Assembly: GCA_017992475.1 (NCBI GenBank)
Contig: JAGOOO010000007.1
Coordinates: 1 to 64,000, forward strand
Length of the DNA: 64,000 nt
Direction: 5' to 3'
Origin: Caldisericia bacterium
GTDB lineage: Bacteria; Caldisericota; Caldisericia; JAAYUI01
Shown: positions 24,748 to 34,403 of the stretch, one piece after another
How the letters are laid out: each line of letters starts with the position of its first letter
Position numbering within the stretch: position 1 is the first letter of the stretch
Position numbers and translations under genes: made by a program
The notes under the pieces: generated by a model
Databases searched by the model: none
What the model saw: the letters and a program-made list of their open reading frames with translations, nothing else
Told to the model about the DNA's origin: nothing

Positions 24748-25356
24748 TTACTCCTTGGTTAGATGCACCCTGCCCTTTATGGATTCTGTCAGGGTCACAC
24801 CGTCTGCAAATTCAAGCTCGGTGCCGATCGGGATGCCAGAGGCAATCCTGGAGATTTCGACATCAATCCCGTCAAGCTCTTTTTTTATGTACATTGCTGT
24901 CAAATTACCTTCATGGGTCAGGTTTGTGGCAAGGATAATTTCCTTTATCCCACCATTCCTCACTCTGGCAATCAGGCCGTCTATATTAAGTTTTTCAGGC
25001 CCAATACCCGATGCAAGCCTAATTGTTCCGCCAATAACGTGATAAACTCCTGAAAATGAACCAGCCCTTTCAATAGCCAGGACATCCTTTGCTTCTTCAA
25101 CAACAAGCACGATTGAATGGTCTCTCTTTTCATCAAGGCAAACCGGACATTCACCACCATCCGAAAGATTAAAGCAAACTGGACAGCGCTTTACACGCTC
25201 ATGCAGTTTCCCGATTGCATCAGAGATTTTCCTGGCCTCTTCCGGGTCCATCCCCAAAATAAACAGAGACAGCCTTTCGGCTGTTTTTGGGCCAATGCCT
25301 GGCAGCTTGTGGAGGTTGTCAACAAGCTCTTGAAAGGCCTTGACCGGATAGTTCAT
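24748..25356 (-). CDS. recR: Recombination mediator RecR
   Basis: A 202-residue protein that works with RecO/RecF to load RecA at single-strand gaps. Order: N-terminal helix-hairpin-helix (LPGIGPKTAERLS, about 18-30), a four-cysteine zinc finger with C58, C61, C70 and C73, and a TOPRIM domain (about 80-175, beginning SIVLVVEEAKDVLAIERAG). The ATG overlaps the ybaB stop (ATGA). The dnaX-ybaB-recR order is conserved across bacteria and supports all three assignments. Confidence 0.96.
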   Translation of the reverse strand: MNYPVKAFQELVDNLHKLPGIGPKTAERLSLFILGMDPEEARKISDAIGKLHERVKRCPVCFNLSDGGECPVCLDEKRDHSIVLVVEEAKDVLAIERAGSFSGVYHVIGGTIRLASGIGPEKLNIDGLIARVRNGGIKEIILATNLTHEGNLTAMYIKKELDGIDVEISRIASGIPIGTELEFADGVTLTESIKGRVHLTKE

Positions 25357-25655
25357 CCAAGTTGGAGGTTGCGGGCAATCTTTGCGGCCTCGTTCTTTGC
25401 CTCGGACTGGGCCTTTGTGATTGCGCCAAGAACCAGTTTTGTCAAATCTTTTATGTCAAGTTTCTTGGTTTCTTCGGACTCGGTGATTGATAGACCTATG
25501 ACATCAAGCTTGCCATTTACCAATGCGGTGATCTTCACTTCACCCTTTGATGACTCGCCTTCAATTTTCATTGCGGCAAGCTCTTTTTCGATCTTCATTA
25601 CCTGTGCCTTCATCTGGGAGGCCTGTTTTATCATGTCAAACATGTTGTTTCCCAT
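25353..25655 (-). CDS. YbaB/EbfC nucleoid-associated protein
   Basis: A small DNA-binding protein of 100 residues. It has the family pattern: N-terminal coiled helix (MFDMIKQASQMKAQVMKIEKEL), central strands (GEVKITALVNGKLDVIGLSI) and a C-terminal helix. It probably forms dimers that bind DNA; its exact role is unclear even in studied species. The ATG at 25655 is chosen because the family begins here and dnaX ends 8 nt upstream; the longer open frame (to 25697) would run into dnaX. It sits between dnaX and recR, as in many genomes. Confidence 0.93.
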   Translation of the reverse strand: MGNNMFDMIKQASQMKAQVMKIEKELAAMKIEGESSKGEVKITALVNGKLDVIGLSITESEETKKLDIKDLTKLVLGAITKAQSEAKNEAAKIARNLQLG

Positions 25656-25662
25656 TTTCTCT

Positions 25663-27255
25663 TCAATTCTCCTGTATTTTTCCTTTGAACAAATCAAAAG
25701 CAGCTTTTACCTGGTCATCTTCAGCCAGGTTTTTTGTCTGCACTTTGAGCAATTGTGGTTTGGCAGTGACTTCCTGCCCAATCAATTTTGACACTATTGT
25801 TGAAAGTTTTTCCTGGTTCGGGCGCTCCGAAAGCCTTGCTTTCTCAAATTCGGCATCCGATGGCAAAATAAGCTGGGCAATATTGCCTTCAATTATCACA
25901 TCCAGAAGCCTCGTCAGGAAGGCAAAAAGAATAATATCAGTTTCCTTGACTGCTTCCTTGACCTTGTCTGCAAGGCAGGAGCATGAGCTGGTTTCAGCTT
26001 TTGGTTTGGAATCCTGTGCCACAGAAGGCTTCACTTCAGGGTCTTTTTGGGTCTGCTCTTTCATCGGAGCAACAAGCACATCTTCTTTTTTGATCTGGGT
26101 TTTTGGTGCTTGCTCTTTTACGGCCTGCGGAGCCTGTTCCGGCAATTGCAAAACCGCTCCAGAGGCGATATCGGAAAGTTCGAGTGTCGTCATCTCGAGG
26201 GAAGCCAGTGCCGAGAATGTATAGCGCATCTGAGATACAAGCTCCCTGAGCTTCATTTCTATGAGTCTTAACGAACTGAAGCTGAAGGACGATGATTCCT
26301 GGGAAATGAGTTCTGGATCAACAGCATAGTCTGAGAGCAGTTCCTGCTTTGACACCCCAACAGCAGAGAGAATGAGGATGTGCACCCTCAAAAGCAGGTC
26401 TTTTGAAATCTGCTCCGGCTCCTTGCCATTTTTGTATGCCTCCCTGACCAGTCCGATCGCTTCGCCAGCTTTGCCCTCTGCAATATGCAAAAGGTATCTG
26501 TGCAGGAACTTTTCACCGGTCACGCCAAGCATCATGGCTATGTCCTCGGTGCCTATTTCACCATCAGTAAAAGAAGCCACCTGATCAAGCAGGCTCTCGG
26601 CGTCCCTGAGGGAACCGTTGCTGTCAATGGCAAGCAACCTCAGGGCATCATCGGTAATCTTTATCCCCTCGGCATCAGAAATCCTGCGCAACAGCTGGAC
26701 TTGCATGTCGGTTGGGATCCTCTTCAGGTCAAACCTGATGCACCTTGAGAGTATTGTGACCGGTATCTTGTGCGGCTCGGTGGTGGCAAGCACAAAAATC
26801 ACATGCGGCGGCGGCTCTTCAAGCGTCTTGAGCAGGGCATTGAACGCCTCGCCCGTGAGCATGTGGACTTCGTCGATGATGTAGACCTTGAACCTTGAGG
26901 AAACCGGTGCGAATTTCACCCTTTCCCTCAACTGCCTTATATCATCAACACCCCTGTTTGAAGCGGCATCGATCTCGATTACATCAAGGTTTGTCCCGTC
27001 AGTGATTGACTTGCAGCTTTGGCATACCTGACAGGGGCTAGGGGTTATGCCTGTTTCACAATTGACAGATTTGGCCAGTATCCTGGCAAGACTGGTCTTG
27101 CCAACGCCTCTTGGCCCACAAAAAAGGTAAGCATGCGCAATTCTTCCAGACTTGAACGTGTTGTTCAGGGTCCTGACTGCGAACTCCTGGCCAACGATCT
27201 CGTCCAGCGACTGCGAACGCCATTTGCGATAGAGAGAAATATATGCCGATGACAC
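25663..27255 (-). CDS. dnaX: DNA polymerase III gamma/tau subunit
   Basis: Clamp-loader ATPase of the replicative polymerase (530 residues from the proposed start). Walker A is GPRGVGKT (47-54). Zinc-binding Cys66, 75, 78 and 81 follow, then the DEVHML Walker B and the SRC sensor region. The collar domain extends to about 365, followed by a low-complexity linker and a C-terminal tau-like domain. GTG at 27255 is chosen: it gives the standard SAYISLYRKWR N-terminus and sits exactly where transcription should start from the promoter 7 nt upstream, implying a leaderless mRNA. The longer TTG start at 27279 overlaps that promoter. A run of six adenines (codons 389-390) lies in the linker. Confidence 0.93.
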   Translation of the reverse strand: MSSAYISLYRKWRSQSLDEIVGQEFAVRTLNNTFKSGRIAHAYLFCGPRGVGKTSLARILAKSVNCETGITPSPCQVCQSCKSITDGTNLDVIEIDAASNRGVDDIRQLRERVKFAPVSSRFKVYIIDEVHMLTGEAFNALLKTLEEPPPHVIFVLATTEPHKIPVTILSRCIRFDLKRIPTDMQVQLLRRISDAEGIKITDDALRLLAIDSNGSLRDAESLLDQVASFTDGEIGTEDIAMMLGVTGEKFLHRYLLHIAEGKAGEAIGLVREAYKNGKEPEQISKDLLLRVHILILSAVGVSKQELLSDYAVDPELISQESSSFSFSSLRLIEMKLRELVSQMRYTFSALASLEMTTLELSDIASGAVLQLPEQAPQAVKEQAPKTQIKKEDVLVAPMKEQTQKDPEVKPSVAQDSKPKAETSSCSCLADKVKEAVKETDIILFAFLTRLLDVIIEGNIAQLILPSDAEFEKARLSERPNQEKLSTIVSKLIGQEVTAKPQLLKVQTKNLAEDDQVKAAFDLFKGKIQEN

Positions 27256-27262
27256 GAAAGAG

Positions 27263-27291
27263 AGTGTAGTTTGGGGCAACTTTCAAGTCAA
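27263..27291 (-). promoter_or_regulatory. Promoter of dnaX-ybaB-recR-glmS operon (leaderless)
   Basis: On the minus strand, TTGACT (27286-27291), a 17-bp spacer and TACACT (27263-27268). The GTG start of dnaX begins 8 nt past the -10 box, at the expected transcription start point. Confidence 0.72.
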
Positions 27292-27366
27292 GGAACCAAG
27301 GGCTTTTTGTCTCTCTATCATTGCAAACCGGCACCCTTTATAGTATATGGAACCTGGAGGGCAGGA

Positions 27367-29619
27367 ATGAAGAAACTGGCGCTTATTATGATCATTCTGG
27401 CAATTGGGCTGTCAGGGTGTATGTCTGGGACAAAAAAGCAGGAAGATGATATACAAAAAAACAGTAAAAATGCACCTGGAACAGAACAGCAAGGTGACAA
27501 AAGTGACTTGGATGCTTTAAAAAATATGTACGGAACTAATTTGGTATCTATTAATAATAATCCTCCAGTGTGTATTCAAGCTATCCCAGAAATCCCAAAA
27601 GATGATTTTTACTGGAAGAACAGAAACGTAGGAAACATAAAGAAAAACAATGAATACAAATCTTCGATTGAATACAGCCGATATAAAGCGACCACACTTG
27701 GCGAGGGTATTTTAAAATGGATCAATGATAGCAAAACTCAAGAATCTTTTATTTATTATTGGGCCAGAAGCAACATGGCAGTTTGCTTTTTTTCATCTGA
27801 CAACGGCCAACCATTTGGAGCTACGGAAATCAACAAGCCGGAGTTTGATACAACAATCTCGAGTAAACTTATTTTCTTTTTTTTAAACAATGAGAAAGAA
27901 TTTTACTGGTACGAATTGTCCAGGAATGCTTTTCCAATTACAAAAGAGTTGCCTTTCTTAGTGTTTGATATCAATAATAACGGGGTTATTGAGGTCTATT
28001 TCAAGCATGACAACAATGTATACGAAATAGTTGAGCTAGGTAGAAATCTTGTAGAATTCAAATTATCGATGAATGCAGATTCTAATGGAGAGTTCCTATA
28101 TGGAAAAGGAAACCCCCTTATAATTAAAACATACAAAGAGTATGGAACCGGCGATTGCATAATGGCGATGAAAATCGGCTCTGTAGCTGGTTTTGTATGC
28201 CCCGATCATGAATCACGAATCCATCTTGTGAAACTCTCTGGAGAAGATTTAATAGATGTTTCTTATATGTTCCCAAACATCCTAAGAGGGATATGGAGAC
28301 CAGAAAAACTGGAAGATCCATTTGAAAAATACATTTTCCTTGAACAGATAGGACCATTGAATCAATACAGACGCAATGCGGTGATCAACAAAATCAAGGA
28401 AAAAAGGAAGATTGAAATAAGTGAAAAACTTATACCCATTCAAGTAAAAAACTCGTTTGAACATGAAGAGTGGTATGATCGTAATGTATGGCTCCATCCA
28501 GACAATTTCAGCTATAACAGATTCAAATATTATGAAGATGCTTTAAAAACCTTAAGAGAAGCAATAGAGGAGAAATCCATTCTTTATCTCGCAGAAATCG
28601 AAAACCTTTTATTTAATAGCGACGAAGAAATCAAAATTACTCCATATTCGCCTTATGAATTTGAACCTTTTAGTAAAAGAACTTGGGAAATAGAACCTGG
28701 AAGCTACTGGCCGGAAAGAAGACTTGGAAAACACAAGATGGTTAAGGTGAATTTTAATAACAGTCGTGAATTGCCAACTATACGGCCCGATAATCTTGAA
28801 AAAGACATAATCAGATTTGCCAATGCAACATATGGGGGTACAAAATTTGTTTGGGGGCGAGGCAGTTTTGTAGCAGAAGAATGCAGTTATAAAATTGTCC
28901 CAGCATCCGAAAATATAATGTTTATTATTGCTGGGCCTATACCATGCATGACTGCCATTAAACTTGGGAATGAAAAAAATAACTATAAACCAACCCAATT
29001 AATGGATTGGATCGAGGGAGAAATGGCAATTCTAGTCAATGGGATAGGTGATATAAATTGCGATGGTATCACAGATTTTATCTTCTTATTTAATAATTAT
29101 GGTGCAACAGAAGTCACTGACAGCACAATCACCTACTCAGTAATTGATGACCAATTGCATCAACTTATTATGGATGTTGAAGGGTTAAGATCAGTTGAAT
29201 ACTTCTTTGAGTCTTCTGGTGGCAGAGGCCATTATGGCACCCTTGAATTGGGGTGTGCGCCGGTTCCAGACAATTTTATGGGACGATCACACGCATCAAT
29301 GAAGTTTAGTTCCATGCATAGGATGGAGTTGAGGGAAGACGGATTCATCTACGATGTAACATACAACTACCCAACTTCGGAACATACAAGTGCAGTGAAA
29401 GAAATGTTAATAGGAGAATACCTCGATAGATACCAACTTTGTAATTGTGAAACTGTTGGCCTTTCTAAAATTGCATTGAAGAACATTCCCAAAGGCAGTG
29501 AATGCAACGACGATGATTGCAGAATCTATCGGGATTGTTTGTTGCTGGGGAAAACTTACTATGTCCAGTCTCCAGAAGATGCCATAAAAAACTGGAGCAT
29601 TTATTACCCACAAAGATAA
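27367..29619 (+). CDS. Large AT-rich lipoprotein of unknown function with calcium-loop motifs
   Basis: An exported lipoprotein of 750 residues that I do not recognise. It has a type II signal peptide ending in the lipobox LSGC (Cys18), then a charged, asparagine-rich body with no named domain. Two short FG-GAP/EF-hand-like loops (DINNNGVIEVYF near 205 and DINCDGITDFIF near 565) suggest calcium-binding propeller blades. The gene is visibly richer in A and T than its neighbours. The ATG at 27367 has GGAGG 6 nt upstream. It is divergent from dnaX; a possible promoter (TTGCAA 27321-27326, 17 bp, TATATG) is weak. A surface-exposed role is likely, but no function can be given. Confidence 0.8.
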   Translation: MKKLALIMIILAIGLSGCMSGTKKQEDDIQKNSKNAPGTEQQGDKSDLDALKNMYGTNLVSINNNPPVCIQAIPEIPKDDFYWKNRNVGNIKKNNEYKSSIEYSRYKATTLGEGILKWINDSKTQESFIYYWARSNMAVCFFSSDNGQPFGATEINKPEFDTTISSKLIFFFLNNEKEFYWYELSRNAFPITKELPFLVFDINNNGVIEVYFKHDNNVYEIVELGRNLVEFKLSMNADSNGEFLYGKGNPLIIKTYKEYGTGDCIMAMKIGSVAGFVCPDHESRIHLVKLSGEDLIDVSYMFPNILRGIWRPEKLEDPFEKYIFLEQIGPLNQYRRNAVINKIKEKRKIEISEKLIPIQVKNSFEHEEWYDRNVWLHPDNFSYNRFKYYEDALKTLREAIEEKSILYLAEIENLLFNSDEEIKITPYSPYEFEPFSKRTWEIEPGSYWPERRLGKHKMVKVNFNNSRELPTIRPDNLEKDIIRFANATYGGTKFVWGRGSFVAEECSYKIVPASENIMFIIAGPIPCMTAIKLGNEKNNYKPTQLMDWIEGEMAILVNGIGDINCDGITDFIFLFNNYGATEVTDSTITYSVIDDQLHQLIMDVEGLRSVEYFFESSGGRGHYGTLELGCAPVPDNFMGRSHASMKFSSMHRMELREDGFIYDVTYNYPTSEHTSAVKEMLIGEYLDRYQLCNCETVGLSKIALKNIPKGSECNDDDCRIYRDCLLLGKTYYVQSPEDAIKNWSIYYPQR

Positions 29620-29668
29620 ATCCACCACCAATGGAATGCAGGAATGATTGGCAATCTGCAATAAAACG

Positions 29669-29696
29669 TTGAAAAACACCTCAATTTCGATAAAAT
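29669..29696 (+). promoter_or_regulatory. Promoter of metG-tatD
   Basis: TTGAAA (29669-29674), a 16-bp spacer and TAAAAT (29691-29696), 30 bp upstream of the metG start, with a normal ribosome site (GGAGG) in the leader. Confidence 0.65.
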
Positions 29697-29726
29697 GACA
29701 TGAATATCAATTTTTGGAGGTGCAAG

Positions 29727-31652
29727 ATGAAAAAGTATTATGTGACAACGCCCATTTACTACATCAACGACAATCCACACATCGGACATGTTTACACAAC
29801 GATGGCCGCAGACATTATCGCAAGGTACAAAAAGTCGATGGGGCGCGAAGTCATGTTTCTCACTGGCACCGATGAAAACGCTGTAAAAATCGAAAGGGCT
29901 GCAAAAGAAAAGGGGCTCACAACACAGCAATTTGTTGACCAGCTTGCAGTACAATGGGAGGACTATTTCAAAAAATTTGGCCTCTCGTTTGATGATTTCA
30001 TAAGGACAACCCAGCCCAGGCATGCTGCTGCAGTCAAAAAAGCAATCCAGCAGCTTTACGACCAGGGTGATGTCTACAAGGGGAGTTATGAGGGCTGGTA
30101 TTGCGTGCCATGCGAAACATACTTCCTCGAGAGCGACCTTGTCGATGGAAAATGCCCTGATTGCGGAAGACCAGTCGAGAAAATATCTGAAGAAAATTAC
30201 TTCTTCAAACTGACTAGCTACAGGGACAAGCTCCTGAAGCATTATGACGAGAACCCTGATTTTGTAATGCCAAAAGCAAGGTTCAATGAGGTCTATTCAG
30301 TCATCAAAGAAGGATTGCGCGATGTCTCGTTCACAAGAACAGGGGTGGATTGGGGCATAAAGGCACCATTTGATGAAAAACATGTGGTTTATGTCTGGGC
30401 CGATGCGCTGATAAATTACATAACAGCCGCAGGGTTTGAATCCAATCCCGAGGGCTTCAAAAATATCTGGCCTGCCGATGTTCACCTCGTAGGGAAAGAC
30501 ATCATAAGGTTCCACTGCATAATATGGCCGGCAATGCTCATGGCACTTGGCCTTCCATTACCAAAACACATTTTTGCCCACGGCTGGTGGACATGTGATG
30601 GCAAAAAAATGAGCAAATCGCTTGGAAATTTCGTCAAGCCACACATTGAGGTTGAAAACCTTGTTGCAATCTCGGGGTGTAAAGAGGAATTGGCACAAGA
30701 TGCTTTCAGATATTTTCTGTTCAGGGAACTCCCATTTGGTGAAGATGGTGATTTTTCAAGGGCAAATTTCGAGGGTAGATATAATTCTGATCTTGCAAAC
30801 GACCTCGGCAACCTTCTGAACAGGTCGCAACAGATGCTCCAGAAAAACTTTGAGGGCATCGTGCCGAACGGAAAAGTTCTGTCTGAGGCAAGCGAGAAGT
30901 TCGCAGAAACAATGAAGGTTTTCACCGAGCGCATGGAAGAATTCAAGTTTGGCCAGGCGCTCGAGGCAATATGGGGCTTCATCAACACACTCAACACACT
31001 CATCGAAGTCAAAAAACCCTGGGAGCTCGTGAAGCAGGGCAAAAAAGAGGAGCTTGCCGATCTCCACTACACACTCACCGATGGAATAAGGGTAATTTCA
31101 GCGCTTGTGAACCCTTTTGTTTTCAACACCGCAAAAATACTCGCAAACGCAGTTGGCCTAGACACTCCCCCAACAATAGCGGGCCTCGCCCTTGGCCAGA
31201 TCAAACCAGGAACGATCACAAACAAGGCTGATGTTATGTTCCCAAGGATACAGAAAAAGCAAAACCTGCCTGCCGAAAAACCTGCAGAGCCACAAAAAGT
31301 CGAATTTGTACAACAGGATGAAGAACTGATGGCTATTGAAGACTTCCAGAAATTCAAATTCAGGGTGGCAAAAATCCTAAGCGCTGAAAAGGTTGAGGGT
31401 GCCGACAAGCTCTTGAAGCTGACAATCGACATTGGCACAGAACAGAGAACAATTGCTGCAGGAATAGCAAAATTCTACAAACCAGAAGACCTGATCGGCA
31501 AAACAATTGTGGTTGTTGCAAACCTGAAGCCTGCAAAATTGCGCGGCATAATCTCCCAGGGAATGCTCCTTGCCGCAACCGACATGGAAACAGGAAATGT
31601 TTTTGTCCTGTCTCCAGAAGGTCCGGTGGTCCCAGGTTCCATGGTCAAATAA
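29727..31652 (+). CDS. metG: Methionyl-tRNA synthetase
   Basis: Class I synthetase that charges tRNA-Met for initiation and elongation (641 residues). It has the HIGH motif as PHIGH (17-21), a zinc knuckle CVPC...CPDC at about 126-146, the KMSKS motif near residue 293, a helical anticodon-binding domain, and a C-terminal EMAP/Arc1-like tRNA-binding domain (about 535-641: FRVAKILSAEKVEGADKLLK). This is the Bacillus-type dimeric form. The ATG at 29727 has TTGGAGGTG upstream; an earlier ATG at 29700 lacks a ribosome site. It overlaps tatD by one base (TAATG). The metG-tatD order is common in Gram-positive and related bacteria. Confidence 0.97.
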   Translation: MKKYYVTTPIYYINDNPHIGHVYTTMAADIIARYKKSMGREVMFLTGTDENAVKIERAAKEKGLTTQQFVDQLAVQWEDYFKKFGLSFDDFIRTTQPRHAAAVKKAIQQLYDQGDVYKGSYEGWYCVPCETYFLESDLVDGKCPDCGRPVEKISEENYFFKLTSYRDKLLKHYDENPDFVMPKARFNEVYSVIKEGLRDVSFTRTGVDWGIKAPFDEKHVVYVWADALINYITAAGFESNPEGFKNIWPADVHLVGKDIIRFHCIIWPAMLMALGLPLPKHIFAHGWWTCDGKKMSKSLGNFVKPHIEVENLVAISGCKEELAQDAFRYFLFRELPFGEDGDFSRANFEGRYNSDLANDLGNLLNRSQQMLQKNFEGIVPNGKVLSEASEKFAETMKVFTERMEEFKFGQALEAIWGFINTLNTLIEVKKPWELVKQGKKEELADLHYTLTDGIRVISALVNPFVFNTAKILANAVGLDTPPTIAGLALGQIKPGTITNKADVMFPRIQKKQNLPAEKPAEPQKVEFVQQDEELMAIEDFQKFKFRVAKILSAEKVEGADKLLKLTIDIGTEQRTIAAGIAKFYKPEDLIGKTIVVVANLKPAKLRGIISQGMLLAATDMETGNVFVLSPEGPVVPGSMVK

Positions 31653-32422
31653 TGGAAATTATTGATACTCATGCCCATCTTGACCTCCCTGATTTCAAAG
31701 GCGAGTTTGAAAGGGTGCTTAAAAGGGCAAAAGAGGGCGATGTTTGCCAGATAATAAATGTTGGATTTGACCTTGAATCATCTTCAAGGTCGGTATCTCT
31801 GGCACAAAACAACAGAGAGATTTTTGCCACAGTTGGCATCCATCCGCATGAAGCCAAAAAATGGGGCTCCGAGATCAGAAGCTGGATCATTGAGCTATCT
31901 GGCAGAGAAAAGGTTGTTGCCATTGGGGAGATTGGCCTTGATTACTACCGTGATCTATCAGACAGGCAAACCCAGCGAGAAGTATTCTCGGAGCAGATCG
32001 AGATAGCAAAAAATCTTGGAAAACCAGTAGTGATACATAGCAGGGACGCCCAGGGTGATGTAATGAGGATGCTTGAAGAACATTCACCAGAGTCAGTTGT
32101 CCTGCATTGTTTTTCAGGAGACACTCTCATGGCAGAATGGGCATTTGAAAGAGGTTACCATCTTTCTTTTGGCGGGCCGTTGACATATCCAAGAAACGAG
32201 CGTCTCGAGATGGCAGCCACCATTGCACCAGAAGACCTCATCATGGTTGAGACAGATTGCCCTTATCTTTCCCCTGTGCCCCTGAGAGGCAAAAGAAACG
32301 AGCCTTCCTATATCAGGCATACCCTAATAAGGCTAGCGAATATAAGGAAATGTTCAGTAGAAAAGATGGCTGAGATTACAACGGCAAACGCAAGGAGATT
32401 TTTTTCTATTACGAACCCTTGA
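31652..32422 (+). CDS. tatD: TatD-family metal-dependent deoxyribonuclease
   Basis: A TIM-barrel metallohydrolase (256 residues) with 3'-5' nuclease activity known for the family. Motifs visible are the N-terminal IDTHAHLD metal site, GEIGLDYYR, VIHSRDA, LHCFSG, and the C-terminal ETDCPYLSPVP. All the usual metal ligands appear present. The ATG overlaps the metG stop. The 3' end overlaps the convergent propeller-protein gene by 14 bp, so neither has room for its own terminator in the gap. Confidence 0.94.
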   Translation: MEIIDTHAHLDLPDFKGEFERVLKRAKEGDVCQIINVGFDLESSSRSVSLAQNNREIFATVGIHPHEAKKWGSEIRSWIIELSGREKVVAIGEIGLDYYRDLSDRQTQREVFSEQIEIAKNLGKPVVIHSRDAQGDVMRMLEEHSPESVVLHCFSGDTLMAEWAFERGYHLSFGGPLTYPRNERLEMAATIAPEDLIMVETDCPYLSPVPLRGKRNEPSYIRHTLIRLANIRKCSVEKMAEITTANARRFFSITNP

Positions 32423-34403
32423 TCGTTATCTTTATCTGACTGGCAGAGATCATTACCCACCTAGCATCAAAAGCTTGGGCCATGAATTGTACTGGAACAA
32501 ACGTTTTTCCACCAACAATAACCGGTGGGTCCTTCATCAGGATCGGTATTTTTCCACCACCGCGGCGGTATTCAATGAAGGCTGTCTTGCTTCCAATGGT
32601 AACATAAACTGTTATTCCTCGGCGGTTATAGATTATCGTTACCGTTTTTGTTGGCTGATCCCAGATGACCTGGCATTCAAAGGATTCGGCAACAAATCTC
32701 AACGGAACCATGATTGTTCCACTCGGAAGTTTGTATGGCTTGGCATCAATTTTCTTGAAGGAACCATTCACAAGAGCGTTTGTGGAGCCAACAGTCAAAA
32801 CGATGATTGTGTCCTGAACCGGTACTATATTGAGATCTACAGTTATTGAGACCGAACCACCATTGGTTATAACCTTAATGATCGCCGAGTATCTGCCAGG
32901 AGAAAGACCCTGAGTATTTATCATCATCTGGATCGTGCGGGATTTTCCACTCTGGAGGGTCAACTTATCAGGATTTACTGTTATCCATGATCTTGATGAC
33001 GATATTTCGATATCCAATTCACCGCCACCAACATTTTCAACCCAAAGGTCATCATTGCTGTCAATCTTTGAGTTGGGCGTTACATTCTGGTAAGAAAAGT
33101 TTGATTTTGAAACAGCAAGAGTTGGTGGGTCCTCACCATGTTCCAGCGAATAGATGTTTCCGTCATCCCCGCCAAAAAAGAGCTTGCCGTAGGCTATTGC
33201 TGGTGATGATCTTATTGCGGTACTAGTTCTCTTGACTGACAGCTGGGCACCGTTTGACAGGCTGAAAACATACACTTTACCATCAAGGGAGGTAACATAA
33301 ACATAATCTTTACCGATAGATGGCGTTGAGATAGATTCTTTTGTTGTAAGCGTGTCCCAGACAAGTTTACCGTTTTCATCCAGGCAAATGATTTTTCTTG
33401 CCGAAGCAATTACGATCCTGTTGTTGGCAGAAATGGCCGGTGAGCCATCTATCTTGCCCCCAGCATCGTAGGTCCAAATTATGGAACCCGAAGAAGCTGA
33501 GATTGCATATATTTTCCCAGTTTCTGAGCAAACAATTATTTTTGCTGTATTGACACTTGAGCCAGTTGATGCGGGTGAGCTTGAAACGGGCCCATCAAGC
33601 TTCGTCACCCATTTCAGTTCTGGAGTGTCCTGTGTTCTAACACCTTTGTCGGAAGCAGGGATCTTCAATTCAACACAATAGAAACTCCTCGAATTTGATC
33701 CAAAATACACATTGTTTCCAAGAAGGACAGGACTGCTTTCAATCTGGTCCCCGGTGCCTGATGGTTCAGGCATTCTCCACCTTATCTGCGGGTCCCTGCC
33801 TTCAATATCAAATCCATAAAGCCAGCCATTGCTTGCACCAACAATAATGACCTTGTGGAGCTTTGACACCAAAGGAGATGTTGTAATGTTTGCCCTGTGC
33901 CCTGGGCCCGAAAGATCAACCCTGAAAAGAAACTTCCCTGAATCAGCATTGAGAACAACGAGCATTTGGCCATAGGGGAGATAGACCCTGTTGTCAAAGA
34001 CTGTTACTGGGGTTGTGAGTCTTGCCCTTTGAAAATCTATTGCGCCATTTGGCCATGGTCTATTACCATCGTCATCAACATAATCCTTTACGGAATTATT
34101 GGGGAACTCCCAGTTTTTGGTACCATCATTGGCATCAATGCAATATACATAGCCATTTTCGGTGCAATCATAAACCGAGTTCTTAGTTGTGACTGGCGAG
34201 CAGGATATGGAAGAACCAGAATTAAATTTCCAGCTTACCTTTTGGACTTCTGGCTCGACATAGACTTGAGTATAGGAACTTCTAAGGTAGCCACCCTTGA
34301 AAGTAAACCATTCGTTGGAAGCCGCACTGGCACTTGAGCCAGCAATTATACAAACAAGGACAAAAAGGAGTGAGAAGAACCTAAAACGGCTGTGTCCAAC
34401 CAT
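32409..34403 (-). CDS. Secreted PQQ-like beta-propeller protein with copper-amine-oxidase-N-like C-terminus
   Basis: An exported protein of 664 residues. A signal peptide (about 1-28, ending SASAA) is followed by PQQ_2/WD-like propeller repeats (about 30-435; blades such as GKIYAISASSGSIIWTYD) and an Ig/BACON-like beta domain (about 440-530). A C-terminal pair of copper-amine-oxidase-N-like repeats closes it (about 535-664, with GTIMVPLRFVAESFECQV and KTFVPVQFMAQAFDA). Such propellers often bind ligands or partner proteins rather than PQQ itself; no function can be assigned. The ATG follows GGAGGTGG at some distance. It overlaps the radical SAM gene upstream by 23 nt, so the two are probably co-transcribed. 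Confidence 0.85.
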   Translation of the reverse strand: MVGHSRFRFFSLLFVLVCIIAGSSASAASNEWFTFKGGYLRSSYTQVYVEPEVQKVSWKFNSGSSISCSPVTTKNSVYDCTENGYVYCIDANDGTKNWEFPNNSVKDYVDDDGNRPWPNGAIDFQRARLTTPVTVFDNRVYLPYGQMLVVLNADSGKFLFRVDLSGPGHRANITTSPLVSKLHKVIIVGASNGWLYGFDIEGRDPQIRWRMPEPSGTGDQIESSPVLLGNNVYFGSNSRSFYCVELKIPASDKGVRTQDTPELKWVTKLDGPVSSSPASTGSSVNTAKIIVCSETGKIYAISASSGSIIWTYDAGGKIDGSPAISANNRIVIASARKIICLDENGKLVWDTLTTKESISTPSIGKDYVYVTSLDGKVYVFSLSNGAQLSVKRTSTAIRSSPAIAYGKLFFGGDDGNIYSLEHGEDPPTLAVSKSNFSYQNVTPNSKIDSNDDLWVENVGGGELDIEISSSRSWITVNPDKLTLQSGKSRTIQMMINTQGLSPGRYSAIIKVITNGGSVSITVDLNIVPVQDTIIVLTVGSTNALVNGSFKKIDAKPYKLPSGTIMVPLRFVAESFECQVIWDQPTKTVTIIYNRRGITVYVTIGSKTAFIEYRRGGGKIPILMKDPPVIVGGKTFVPVQFMAQAFDARWVMISASQIKITIKGS

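Noticed and set aside
27255-27279. Longer DnaX start at TTG 27279
   Set aside because: It would place the start inside the promoter and adds residues not seen in the family; GTG at 27255 gives the standard N-terminus.
27321-27349. Possible promoter TTGCAA-17-TATATG for the lipoprotein gene
   Set aside because: Both boxes are weak and transcription would start within the ribosome binding site, so it is mentioned but not listed as a feature.
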